This document shows positions 54,380-62,985 of a DNA stretch of 64,000 nt, in pieces. Position 1 is the first letter of the stretch, and every line of letters begins with the position of its first letter. This stretch comes from Chryseobacterium senegalense (GTDB lineage Bacteria > Bacteroidota > Bacteroidia > Flavobacteriales > Weeksellaceae), in the NCBI GenBank assembly GCA_001403755.1, contig CYUH01000013.1, positions 186,001 through 250,000 on the forward strand, written 5' to 3'. Made by a program: the position numbers and the translations under genes. The notes beneath the pieces were generated by a model. That model ran no database searches. It was given only the letters and a program-made list of their open reading frames with translations, and had not been told where the DNA came from.

Positions 54380-55042
54380 ATGAGTTTAATTGATTTAATC
54401 ACAGGAAACGCCGGAAATCAAGTGGCGTCACAGGCTGAAAATAAATTCGGCATTAGCAAGAACCAAATTATTGCACTTTTAGCAGTTGCAGCGCCATTGG
54501 TTATTTCGTATTTAAGAAAAAAATCACAAGAAGATCCCAACGAGGCAGAAGCTTTAAATAATGCTTTGGACAGAGACCACGACGGAAGTATTCTCGAAAA
54601 TCCTTCTCAAGTAGAAGCACGTCAACAAGAAGGTGGTTCTATTTTGGATCACATTTTCGGAGGTCAAAAAGCTACCGTAGAAAATCAACTTTCTCAGAAT
54701 ACCGGAATTTCCATGGACAAAATCGGCCCTATTTTGGCAATGTTGGCACCTGTAATTATGGGGTATATCGGGAAACAGAAACAATCAAACGGTGTAACTT
54801 CCGGTGGTGGCTTAGGTGATTTGTTGGGTGGAATTTTAGGTGGAGCGCAAAGCCAAGTGCAAGCTGAACCATCAAACCCATTGAATGAAATTTTAGGAAG
54901 CGTGTTAGGTGGTTCGCAAGCAAGCAATTCTGGAAATCCTTTGAATGATATTCTGGGATCTGTTCTTGGCGGTGGGAATCAGCAACAACAATCACAAGGT
55001 GGATTGGGCGGATTATTAGGAAGCATTTTAGGCGGAAAATAA
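54380..55042 (+). CDS. DUF937 family glycine-rich protein
   Basis: Protein of 220 residues. The first half has two hydrophobic helices (NQIIALLAVAAPLVISYLRKK and MDKIGPILAMLAPVIMGYIGKQ) that match DUF937. A DRDHDGSILENP motif between them looks like a calcium-binding loop or a dockerin-type element. The second half is Gly/Gln-rich, with repeats of NPLNEILGSVLGG and NPLNDILGSVLGG and GGLGGLLGSILGG. Function is unknown; the fold may resemble YidB. It ends at a hairpin shared with thx. Confidence 0.8.
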   Translation: MSLIDLITGNAGNQVASQAENKFGISKNQIIALLAVAAPLVISYLRKKSQEDPNEAEALNNALDRDHDGSILENPSQVEARQQEGGSILDHIFGGQKATVENQLSQNTGISMDKIGPILAMLAPVIMGYIGKQKQSNGVTSGGGLGDLLGGILGGAQSQVQAEPSNPLNEILGSVLGGSQASNSGNPLNDILGSVLGGGNQQQQSQGGLGGLLGSILGGK

Positions 55043-55072
55043 ATTCCCTTTCCAAAAAGGAAATAATGTAAG

Positions 55073-55101
55073 AAACCGAAGATTATTCTTCGGTTTTTTT
55101 A
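55073..55101. terminator. Hairpin terminator overlapping the thx stop
   Basis: 9-base stem AAACCGAAG / CTTCGGTTT with a 6-base loop, followed on the plus strand by seven T. The thx stop codon (55085-55083) lies in the loop, so the hairpin overlaps both transcripts' ends. Confidence 0.85.
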
Positions 55102-55328
55102 GTTTTCTTAGCTTTTTGCTTCGTCTCAGAAGGTACTTCGGCGTTTTCAGATTTTCCGGTAGGATATCCCACTTCTTTTCTTACTTTAACTTTTGAATCT
55201 TTCTTTTCATCATCATTCAAAACCTTCACCGGAATACTCTTCATGGATTTTGATTTTCGTGGTCTTTTTTTTCCAAAACTACCGGCAGTTACCTTGCCAC
55301 GTCTTGATTTTTGATCTCCTTTACCCAT
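55083..55328 (-). CDS. 30S ribosomal protein THX
   Basis: ATG 55328 gives 81 residues starting MGKGDQKSRRGKVTAGSFGK, the Bacteroidota THX pattern; the following KRPRKSKSMKS segment is strongly basic. Upstream codons are read through the promoter element at 55366-55359, so a longer form is unlikely. The tail (about 35-81) is a Lys/Glu-rich extension with no known role. THX binds the head of the small subunit near 16S rRNA. Confidence 0.82.
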   Translation of the reverse strand: MGKGDQKSRRGKVTAGSFGKKRPRKSKSMKSIPVKVLNDDEKKDSKVKVRKEVGYPTGKSENAEVPSETKQKAKKTKKTEE

Positions 55329-55358
55329 AATTAAACTATTTTTTGATGTTGATTTCTT

Positions 55359-55366
55359 CAAAGTTA
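55359..55366 (-). promoter_or_regulatory. -7 promoter element of the THX gene
   Basis: Minus-strand TAACTTTG, 30 bases upstream of ATG 55328. Confidence 0.5.
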
Positions 55367-55489
55367 ATTAAAAAAACACCAAATCGAATCTTAAAAAATC
55401 ATAAAATTTAAAGTTTAAATTCTATCAATCACTACTTTACCAAAATTCCTTTTGCCCAAAAATCACTTCTTACAATCGTTCAAAAAACT

Positions 55490-55497
55490 TATCTTTG
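55490..55497 (+). promoter_or_regulatory. -7 promoter element of aspS
   Basis: TATCTTTG, a full TAnnTTTG match, 37 bases upstream of ATG 55535. Confidence 0.6.
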
Positions 55498-55534
55498 CGC
55501 TTGCAAAATAGATTAACTCAAATATCCAAAAAAT

Positions 55535-57289
55535 ATGTTTCGTACGCATACCAACGGCGAGCTTTCGCTTCAAAATCTCAATGAAAATGTTACCCTTTCG
55601 GGCTGGGTTCAGACCATCCGCGACAAAGGTTTTATGATTTGGATCGATCTTCGGGATCGCTACGGAATCACACAATTGGTATTTGATCAGGACCGTTCAT
55701 CGGCTGAATTAATAGAAGAAGCTAAAAAGCTCGGACGTGAATTCGTGATTCAGGTTGAAGGAAAAGTCATTGAAAGAGTTTCAAAAAACCCAAATATTCC
55801 TACTGGAGATATAGAAATTTTAGTTGAAAATTTAACGATTTTAAATGAATCTGAACTTCCGCCTTTCACCATCGAAGATGAAACCGACGGTGGCGAAGAA
55901 CTGAGAATGAAATACAGATATTTGGACATCCGCAGAAATCCGGTAAAAGACAAACTGATTTTCCGCCATAAAATGGCACAAAAAGTAAGAAATTACCTTT
56001 CTGACCAGAATTTTATTGAAGTGGAAACTCCGGTTCTCATCAAATCAACTCCGGAAGGTGCGAGAGATTTCGTGGTTCCGAGCCGAATGAATCCGGGCCA
56101 GTTTTATGCGCTTCCGCAATCGCCACAAACTTTCAAGCAACTCTTGATGATTGGCGGAATGGACCGATATTTCCAAATTGTAAAATGTTTCCGTGACGAA
56201 GATTTGCGTGCAGACCGGCAACCGGAATTCACCCAAATCGATTGCGAAATGGCATTTGTAGAACAGGAAGATGTATTGGAGATTTTTGAAGGAATGACCG
56301 CAACTTTATTGAAAGATATCACGGGTAACGATTTCGGAAAATTCCCAAGAATGACTTTCGCAGACGCCATGAAAAAATACGGAAACGACAAACCTGATAT
56401 CCGTTTCGGGATGGAATTCGTGGAAGTAAATGAATTGGTAAAAGGTAAAGATTTCAAAATTTTTGATGACGCAGAATTGGTTGTTGGAATCAACGTTGAA
56501 GGTTGTGCAGATTATACCAGAAAACAAATTGATGAAGTAATTGATTGGGTAAAACGCCCACAAATTGGCGCTTCAGGTATGGTTTGGATTAAATTCCAGA
56601 ATGATGGTGTTGTCACTTCATCCGTAAATAAATTTTATAATGAAGAAGATTTAAAGAAAATTACAGAAAAATTCGGAGCAAAAGCAGGAGATTTAATCTT
56701 CCTCATGTCCGGAAACGAAAATAAAGTAAGAACCCAGCTTTCTGCGCTGAGAATGGAATTGGGGAACCGTTTGGGCTTAAGAAATCCAAAAGAATTTGCA
56801 CCGCTTTGGGTAATCGATTTCCCGCTTTTGGAATGGGACGAAGAAAGTGGACGTTATCACGCAATGCACCACCCTTTTACCTCACCAAAACCGGAAGATG
56901 TACATTTATTGCAAACTGATCCCGGAAAAGCGAGAGCAAACGCTTACGATTTGGTCTTGAACGGAAACGAAATCGGTGGTGGTTCAGTAAGGATTTTCGA
57001 TAAAGCATTACAATCTAAAATGTTCGATTTGTTAGGATTCAGCAAAGAAGAAGCAGAAGCGCAGTTCGGATTTTTGATGAACGCATTTAAATTTGGAGCA
57101 CCACCACACGCTGGTTTGGCTTTTGGTTTTGACCGTTTGGTAGCGATTTTGGATGGAAATGAAGTGATCCGAGATTACATCGCATTCCCGAAAAACAATT
57201 CCGGAAGAGACGTGATGATCGATGCACCGAGTCCGATTGCGGATTTGCAGTTGGAAGAATTGGCATTAAAAGTTGATATAAAGGAATAA
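55535..57289 (+). CDS. aspS: Aspartate-tRNA ligase
   Basis: Class II synthetase of 584 residues. The N-terminal anticodon-binding OB fold ([26 protein letters not shown]) leads to the class II core: motif 2 [26 protein letters not shown] sequence near residue 205, the bacterial GAD insert at about 285-410, and motif 3 [17 protein letters not shown] near the end. The long GAD insert marks the bacterial rather than archaeal type. It forms a single gene. Confidence 0.97.
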   Translation: MFRTHTNGELSLQNLNENVTLSGWVQTIRDKGFMIWIDLRDRYGITQLVFDQDRSSAELIEEAKKLGREFVIQVEGKVIERVSKNPNIPTGDIEILVENLTILNESELPPFTIEDETDGGEELRMKYRYLDIRRNPVKDKLIFRHKMAQKVRNYLSDQNFIEVETPVLIKSTPEGARDFVVPSRMNPGQFYALPQSPQTFKQLLMIGGMDRYFQIVKCFRDEDLRADRQPEFTQIDCEMAFVEQEDVLEIFEGMTATLLKDITGNDFGKFPRMTFADAMKKYGNDKPDIRFGMEFVEVNELVKGKDFKIFDDAELVVGINVEGCADYTRKQIDEVIDWVKRPQIGASGMVWIKFQNDGVVTSSVNKFYNEEDLKKITEKFGAKAGDLIFLMSGNENKVRTQLSALRMELGNRLGLRNPKEFAPLWVIDFPLLEWDEESGRYHAMHHPFTSPKPEDVHLLQTDPGKARANAYDLVLNGNEIGGGSVRIFDKALQSKMFDLLGFSKEEAEAQFGFLMNAFKFGAPPHAGLAFGFDRLVAILDGNEVIRDYIAFPKNNSGRDVMIDAPSPIADLQLEELALKVDIKE

Positions 57290-57451
57290 CTATTTAAAAC
57301 GAAAGTTTAATTGTACATTACATTTTAGAAAGCAAAATTGCTTTTCCATCGAATCAAAGAGAACGCGTTTAATGCAAATTTATTTGTTCTTTCCTCGCTA
57401 AAATCTTCAAAATTTTAAAGGATTCTGGATTAAAGAATTTCTAAAAATACA

Positions 57452-57485
57452 GAAGCAATCTCAATATTGGGATTGCTTCGTCATT
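57452..57485. terminator. Shared hairpin terminator of aspS and the paaZ operon
   Basis: 9-base stem GAAGCAATC / GATTGCTTC extended by two further pairs, with T-rich flanks on both strands, between convergent genes. Confidence 0.75.
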
Positions 57486-57515
57486 TTTAAGAAAAATCAG
57501 CTCAGTTATAACATA

Positions 57516-58244
57516 TTACGGCAACTTCGCCACCAGACTTTCCGGCAGATTTTTCAGAATTAAATAAATCACTTTCCACTTAAAATTAGGGACATGGACA
57601 AAAGAATTTCCAACATTCACAATTTTTTTTGCAACATAATCAGGTTCCATCATTAGAGATTCGTTCAATGGTAAACCTTCATTAATTTTACTTCGGATGT
57701 AACCCAACACAAAAACATTTACCTTAATTTTTCTTGAAGAAAGTTCTTGGCGAAGTCCTGCCAGATAAGTGGTAAAGGCCGATTTTGTGCTTCCATAAAC
57801 AAAATTGCTCTTCCGTCCGCGAACTCCCGAAAGCGAGGATAGACCGACGATTCTTTCCAAATTTTTGTTGGTTTTATCCATCACGATGATATTCATAATA
57901 GAAACCGCACCTGAATAATTGGTGTGCATCATCTGCAAAATCTTACCAAAATCCTGAAAAGCATCTTCATTTTGTACCAAAAACCCCGCTGAATACAATA
58001 CGACGTTTGGTTTGAAAGGCAATTCACTATAAAACTTTTGATGGGAAGCAAAATCCACCGCATCAAAATACAGCAAATGGATTTGATCAGCATTCAGATG
58101 ATTTTCTTTGATGAATTTCTCCATGGATTTTAAATTTCTCGAAGCCATCATCACGCGGAAATTTTTCTGCAAATAAAGTTTCGCACATTCTTTCGCCACA
58201 TCGGAATTGGCTCCTAAAATCAAGACACTTTTTTCTGAATTCAT
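57516..58244 (-). CDS. Short-chain dehydrogenase/reductase
   Basis: ATG 58244 gives 242 residues; a TTG four codons upstream is less likely. The NAD(P) motif is the variant VLILGANSDVAKECAK rather than the common TGxxxGIG. The catalytic Tyr and Lys are in FVYGSTKSAFTTYL, with Ser in IVGLSSLSGVRGRK before them. A C-terminal hydrophobic stretch (VIYLILKNLP) may sit at the membrane. Substrate unknown; last gene of the paaZ operon, 19 bases after the crotonase. Confidence 0.85.
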   Translation of the reverse strand: MNSEKSVLILGANSDVAKECAKLYLQKNFRVMMASRNLKSMEKFIKENHLNADQIHLLYFDAVDFASHQKFYSELPFKPNVVLYSAGFLVQNEDAFQDFGKILQMMHTNYSGAVSIMNIIVMDKTNKNLERIVGLSSLSGVRGRKSNFVYGSTKSAFTTYLAGLRQELSSRKIKVNVFVLGYIRSKINEGLPLNESLMMEPDYVAKKIVNVGNSFVHVPNFKWKVIYLILKNLPESLVAKLP

Positions 58245-58263
58245 TTGAAATCTCAAGAGAGTT

Positions 58264-59034
58264 TTATTGTTTCATCCTCAATCTTTCCTTAATCTTCTGA
58301 ATATTTTGTTTCGCTGAATCTTCCAGAATTAAACTTGCGCTCATCAAAATTCTTTCCGGCATTAATTGATCAAAATGTTCAGATCCTTCCCACGATACTT
58401 TCTTGATTAAAGTCAAAGCATCCGCACTTCTTTCGGATAATTTCTTCATAAAAGCTTCAATTTTCCTATCCATTTCTTCAATATTTTCAGAAACGGAATG
58501 ATAAACATCGTGTCTTTCGCACCAATCGGCGCTGCGGAAATCTGCATCGATAGACATCGCGGAATAGGCCGATTTTCCGATTTTTCTTTCAACATAAGGT
58601 CCGATCACAAACGGTCCGATTCCCAAGTTCAATTCTGTTAAAGCCATTGCGGCATCTTTTGTTGCAAAGCAATAATCGGCTGCACAAGCTATTCCGACGC
58701 CGCCACCGGTTGTTTTTCCCTGAACGCGAACGATGACTAATTTTCCGCAAGACCGCATCGCATTCAGAACTTTTGCAAAGCCACCAAAAAATATTTTTGA
58801 ATTTTCCAAATCGTCAATTTCGAGCAACTCATCAAAACTAGCGCCTGCACAAAACGCTTTTTCTCCGGCAGATTTTAAAAGTATGGCTTTAACCTTAGGT
58901 TTGGCGCCTTCATTAAGGATAGTCTGAGCCAGTTTTTCCAGGATTTCTCCGGGTAATGAATTGCTTTTTTCGGTTCCGAAAGTAATTTCGGCAATATTAT
59001 TTTTAAGTTCCTGGTTTACAAATCCGTTGTTCAT
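58264..59034 (-). CDS. Enoyl-CoA hydratase/isomerase family protein
   Basis: Crotonase of 256 residues. Oxyanion-hole segments are KAFCAGASFDELLEI and GKTTGGGVGIACAADYCFA. Of the two hydratase glutamates, the first is replaced (GVGIA) and the second is kept (TELNLGIGPFVIGPYV), which points to an isomerase or a slow hydratase rather than a standard hydratase. It may work in the lower phenylacetate pathway. Its ATG overlaps the stop of the upstream SMUG2-like gene by ATGA. Confidence 0.85.
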   Translation of the reverse strand: MNNGFVNQELKNNIAEITFGTEKSNSLPGEILEKLAQTILNEGAKPKVKAILLKSAGEKAFCAGASFDELLEIDDLENSKIFFGGFAKVLNAMRSCGKLVIVRVQGKTTGGGVGIACAADYCFATKDAAMALTELNLGIGPFVIGPYVERKIGKSAYSAMSIDADFRSADWCERHDVYHSVSENIEEMDRKIEAFMKKLSERSADALTLIKKVSWEGSEHFDQLMPERILMSASLILEDSAKQNIQKIKERLRMKQ

Positions 59035-59720
59035 TGTTTTTTATTTAAGGCAATTAAATATTTATCGATATAGAGTTCTTTTTCTTTGCTTTTGTACTGC
59101 TGAATGTATCTGGGATGTTCCAAAACCGTCATTTTGTCGAAAAAATGTTCCTGACTGTTGATTTTATCAATAAAATCGGCATTCTTTTTTCCTAAAATAA
59201 AGACCTCCGAAGTGTCTAAACCCAAACTTATATGATCCTTTAAACTCTGAATCATAAAGGGTTTTACAGCTTCGAAAAGATTTTTGTCATCATAATAATT
59301 GGCGTTCAGATAAATCCCGTTTTTGGTGTGTCTGGTGATCGCCAACGGAAATGGCGAATTGATATAAAATTTACTGTAAAACTTTTCTACGCCTCCGAAA
59401 GCTTCGATCATATCATAAATGAAAACCGAAGAAACTTCGTGAGTTCGTGCAGACTCCATTATAATCCCGCAGGCGCTTTCCAGCCTTTTGGTATCGGTAA
59501 ACGGAACGCCTGTAACTCCGGCGCCGTGGCGGCTTGGATTGATTCCTATGATGAATCTGCGGCGATCGTTATCTGTGTAGAATTTATAGTAAAACTGCTT
59601 CATTACCTTAAGCGTTTCGGGATTGTCAAGAAACGGGTTTATGACCTGAAAGCCTGTCGGAAGCTTTCCGGTATACTTTAAATTGCTGTTGAATTCAACG
59701 ACTTGTTCTCCGAAGGTCAT
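59031..59720 (-). CDS. SMUG2-type uracil-DNA glycosylase family protein
   Basis: Protein of 229 residues. RRFIIGINPSRHGAGVTGVPFTDTKRL (about residues 54-80) matches the active-site strand and loop of the SMUG/UDG superfamily in the bacterial SMUG2 (DUF4918) branch. EHPRYIQQY near the C-terminus gives the second His-containing motif. Such enzymes remove uracil or related damaged bases from DNA. It lies 25 bases after paaZ and overlaps the crotonase start by ATGA, an unexpected place for a repair enzyme. Confidence 0.82.
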   Translation of the reverse strand: MTFGEQVVEFNSNLKYTGKLPTGFQVINPFLDNPETLKVMKQFYYKFYTDNDRRRFIIGINPSRHGAGVTGVPFTDTKRLESACGIIMESARTHEVSSVFIYDMIEAFGGVEKFYSKFYINSPFPLAITRHTKNGIYLNANYYDDKNLFEAVKPFMIQSLKDHISLGLDTSEVFILGKKNADFIDKINSQEHFFDKMTVLEHPRYIQQYKSKEKELYIDKYLIALNKKQ

Positions 59721-59745
59721 TCTGTTATAATGTTAAATCGGTAAA

Positions 59746-62238
59746 TTAAACCAGATTAAACTGCTCAAAATGGTGCGTAAAATGTTTGCGGTGAAACAAT
59801 TCCATCATTTCTTTGTTCAGCATTCCGAAACGTGGATGATAGTGTTCTACTAAAGGATTTTCTCTATAATAAATCAAATATTCTTTCAAAGTTTCGATGA
59901 GTTTCTCTTTGGCTTGACCTAAATCTTTAAATCTTAAGACCGGCATTTCGCCATCTTTCAGCAAAGGATATTGCGCTCCCGGACGAATTTTTTGGTTGGT
60001 ATAAATCCAGTCCTGAAGTAACTCCAGTTTATCCGCAGGAATTTCTGGAAAATCGGACGGACTTAATTGTCCAAAACCATTTCTAAGAACTTCTTCTAAA
60101 TGTTCGACCATCAATTGTGGCGTCATCAAACCAAATTTTCTTTCTGAATATTCGGTGAGATTATTTAATATTTTCTGAATTTCTTTTGTTTTTAATTCAA
60201 CGAAAGGAGATTTTTTTGCCACCAAAGTAAGAATGGTTGCCACGCAAACGATTTCCTCGCGCTGATTGACAACTTCAACCAACCATTTCACCACGCCGCT
60301 CGGGATATTTCTACCTTTCACGCCTTTGTTGATTTTTTCTTTTGCTGTGAGATAAACAGTAATGGTGTCTCCCGCATAAACGGGTTTGAAGAAACTCGCA
60401 TTTTCCAATCCATAATTGGCGATAACAGGACCTTTTTTTCCGGAAACAAACAAACCAGCTGCTGCAGAAAGGATAAAGTATCCATGTGCCACGGTTTTAT
60501 CGAAGATTGTTCCATTGAGAGAAGTTGCGTCGGTATGCGCATAAAAATGATCCCAAGAAACATTCGAAAAATTCACGATATCTGCTTCTGTTACTGTTCT
60601 TCCCGCTGTTTCCAAAGAATCTCCAATCTCTACTTCTTCAAAATATTTTCTGAAAGGATGTCTATCTGAAAATTTCTGCGTTGCACCTTGTTGATAAATT
60701 TTAGTAATCGCCGTCAAAATATCGGGCGAACCTTGAATAGCTGTTTTTTGCAAGAAAAAATGCAACCCGTTCAATCCGCCCATTTCTTCGCCACCTCCTG
60801 CTCTTCCGGGACCGCCGTGCATTAAAGTAGGCAACGGAGAACCGTGACCTGTGGATTCTTTGGAATTATCTCGATTTAAGACAAAAATTCTTCCGTGTGT
60901 GGATGCCATTTTCCAAGAAGTTTCGGCGACAAATTTTTCGTCGTGAGAAATGATGGATCCTACCAAACTTCCTTTTCCTCGTTTTGCCAAAGCAGCAGCT
61001 TCTTCCGAATCTTTGTAAGGCATCAATGTAGAAACCGGACCGAATGCTTCCACTTCGTGCGAAATGTTTTTATCAAAAGGTTTGTCGTTGTAGAATAATT
61101 TTGGACTCATAAAAGATCCGGATTCGTAATTGGCATCAAGTAAATCGTGTTTTCCGTCGTAGATGAGTTCGGTTTCGGCTTTTAATAAATCGATTTTTCT
61201 TTGAACTTCTTCATACTGGATTTTTCCGACCAAAGAACCCATTCTAGTTTCGCGATTCAGTGGATTTCCAATTTTTGTTTGGTCTAATGCCTTTGACAAA
61301 GAATTTTGAACATCGCCAACTAAATTTTCAGGAACGATAATTCTGCGGATTGCCGTACATTTTTGTCCGGCTTTTGTCGTCATTTCATTGCGAACTTCTT
61401 TGATGAAAAGATCAAATTCGGGAGTTCCGGGTTTTGCATCCAAACCGAGAATAGAACAGTTCAAAGAATCAGCTTCCATATTGAAACGAACCGCGTTTTT
61501 GGCAACGGATGGAAGTGATTTTAATTTTCGTCCCGTATTTGCAGAGCCGGTAAACAAAACGCTGTCGCCGTCCTGAACATAATCCAAAATATTACCGGGT
61601 TCGCCACAAACCAACTGAATTGCGCCTTCTGGAAGCAAACCACTTTCAATCATATCCTGAAAAACTGCATTCGTAAGGTATGAACCGAAAGGTGAAGGTT
61701 TCACAATGCTCGGAACTCCCGCTAATAAAGAGGTTGATAACTTCTCCATCATTCCCCAAACCGGAAAATTATAGGCATTAATCTGCACCGAAACGCCTTC
61801 GCTTGGCGTTAAAATATGCGTTCCAAGCAAAGTTCCGTTGGCTGAAATTTTCTGCGTATCTCCATCAACCCAAAATGGCGTGTTGGGTAACATTCTTTTT
61901 GCTAAACCGGAATAGGTAAAAAAAGTACCGAAACCGCCTTCAATATCTACCCAAGAATCTGCGTGCGTGGCTCCGGTCTTGTAGGAAAGTTCGTAATATT
62001 TTTTCTTTCTTTCTAATAAATACAAAGCTACTTTTTTCAACATTTCGCCACGATCATAGAAAGTCATGGAGGAAAGATTTTTGTACCCGACGGTTCTTCC
62101 GTAATGAAGGGCTTCTTCAAAATTAATTCCTTGGGTGTCGGAAATGGCGACTAATTCACCATTAACCGCATTATAAAGTGGAATTTCATTTCCTAAACCG
62201 TCGACCCATTGGCCGTGTATGTAATTTTTGAGTTTCAT
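59746..62238 (-). CDS. paaZ: PaaZ, bifunctional ring-opening enzyme
   Basis: Protein of 830 residues that acts after oxepin-CoA formation: the hydratase opens the ring and the dehydrogenase oxidises the reactive aldehyde. Residues about 1-510 are an aldehyde dehydrogenase (IVKPSPFGSY, VLFTGSANTGRKLKS, catalytic Glu in FNMEADSLN and Cys in TTKAGQKCTAIRR). Residues about 540-670 are a MaoC-like (R)-hydratase (FSNVSWDHFYAHTDATSL and FDKTVAHGYFILS). The rest extends the usual C-terminus. Its ATG overlaps the preceding gene by ATGA. It is separate from paaBCD. Confidence 0.93.
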   Translation of the reverse strand: MKLKNYIHGQWVDGLGNEIPLYNAVNGELVAISDTQGINFEEALHYGRTVGYKNLSSMTFYDRGEMLKKVALYLLERKKKYYELSYKTGATHADSWVDIEGGFGTFFTYSGLAKRMLPNTPFWVDGDTQKISANGTLLGTHILTPSEGVSVQINAYNFPVWGMMEKLSTSLLAGVPSIVKPSPFGSYLTNAVFQDMIESGLLPEGAIQLVCGEPGNILDYVQDGDSVLFTGSANTGRKLKSLPSVAKNAVRFNMEADSLNCSILGLDAKPGTPEFDLFIKEVRNEMTTKAGQKCTAIRRIIVPENLVGDVQNSLSKALDQTKIGNPLNRETRMGSLVGKIQYEEVQRKIDLLKAETELIYDGKHDLLDANYESGSFMSPKLFYNDKPFDKNISHEVEAFGPVSTLMPYKDSEEAAALAKRGKGSLVGSIISHDEKFVAETSWKMASTHGRIFVLNRDNSKESTGHGSPLPTLMHGGPGRAGGGEEMGGLNGLHFFLQKTAIQGSPDILTAITKIYQQGATQKFSDRHPFRKYFEEVEIGDSLETAGRTVTEADIVNFSNVSWDHFYAHTDATSLNGTIFDKTVAHGYFILSAAAGLFVSGKKGPVIANYGLENASFFKPVYAGDTITVYLTAKEKINKGVKGRNIPSGVVKWLVEVVNQREEIVCVATILTLVAKKSPFVELKTKEIQKILNNLTEYSERKFGLMTPQLMVEHLEEVLRNGFGQLSPSDFPEIPADKLELLQDWIYTNQKIRPGAQYPLLKDGEMPVLRFKDLGQAKEKLIETLKEYLIYYRENPLVEHYHPRFGMLNKEMMELFHRKHFTHHFEQFNLV

Positions 62239-62537
62239 ATTCTGTAGTGCTTTTGAGCTATTTTGGTGGTTTTCATGTTTTTTATTACGAATTTAATGAA
62301 GAGATAAAGCATTAATAAAATACACGCGATATCGAGGTTGCTGATAATGGAGGGAAAAATATTGGTGAAGATCATTTTCTGCCGAAGAGAAGTTTCCACC
62401 GCATCATTTGCAGGATGCTCAAGTGCATCGGAAATTTCAATTCCCTTTTTTAAAATATAAAATGCGGCAAAATTTAAGACGGATAAAATAATTATTCCCG
62501 AAACCATCCATTTATTCCGCCTAAAATTCTCCATCAT
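62235..62537 (-). CDS. Small membrane protein leading the paaZ operon
   Basis: Protein of 100 residues with two membrane segments (WMVSGIIILSVLNFAAFYIL and IISNLDIACILLMLYLFIKFVI), a polar middle and a basic tail. No family recognised. It overlaps paaZ by 4 bases (ATGA), so translation of the two should be coupled. I see no clear promoter element upstream. Confidence 0.68.
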   Translation of the reverse strand: MMENFRRNKWMVSGIIILSVLNFAAFYILKKGIEISDALEHPANDAVETSLRQKMIFTNIFPSIISNLDIACILLMLYLFIKFVIKNMKTTKIAQKHYRI

Positions 62538-62758
62538 CAGTACATATTTTTTGTGGTGTTAAATTACGAATTTTTATCTTGTGCAGCGAAAGCAGAGGAT
62601 CAGTTTAAATTTTATTTTTTGATTTAGCACTTTTGTATTTGTGCTGATTATACATCGAATCATTTATAAGTTTAAAACTCATTTAGATAATAATCAATAT
62701 TTCACAATTTCACAGTGCTTTTTTTTATGAATTTGATTAAAAAAATCAATAAAAATTA

Positions 62759-62905
62759 TTGCGGAACCATTTCTCACACTTGCGGAACCAATTCTCACAC
62801 TTGCGGAACCAATTCTCACACTTGCGCAAACAGTTCTGGCGCTTGAGCAAACATTTCTATTGGCTGCGGAACCATTTCAAAAGGTTGCGGGATCATTTCT
62901 TAGAG
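62759..62905 (+). repeat. 21-base tandem repeat, seven copies
   Basis: Seven copies at an exact 21-base step. The first three are near-identical (unit begins TTGCGGAACCA and ends CTCACAC); copies 4-7 diverge. On the plus strand one frame is open throughout and reads as LRNHFSH, LRNQFSH, LRNQFSH, LRKQFWR, LSKHFYW, LRNHFKR, LRDHFLE. The frame ends at TGA 62921 and has no ATG; a stop lies at 62750-62752. Confidence 0.85.
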
Positions 62906-62939
62906 TTGCACACGGAAAACTGAGATATGCGCCAAAAAA

Positions 62940-62968
62940 AATCCCCTTCAAAAAAATTGAAAGGGATT
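62940..62968 (-). terminator. Hairpin terminator of gltA
   Basis: 12-base stem with one G-U pair (AATCCCCTTCAA / TTGAAAGGGATT), 5-base loop, and seven T on the minus strand. Confidence 0.82.
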
Positions 62969-62985
62969 ATATAAGAATTTGCAAA

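Larger units (their letters stand above)
62538..62985. other. Gene-free region holding a 21-base tandem repeat
   Basis: AT-rich at the left (62538-62758), without a convincing gene. A tandem repeat occupies 62759-62905, and the citrate synthase terminator is at 62940-62968. Nothing else is evident. Confidence 0.6.

Noticed and set aside
62759..62905. CRISPR array
   Set aside because: The 21-base copies are contiguous with no spacers, and no cas genes are present.
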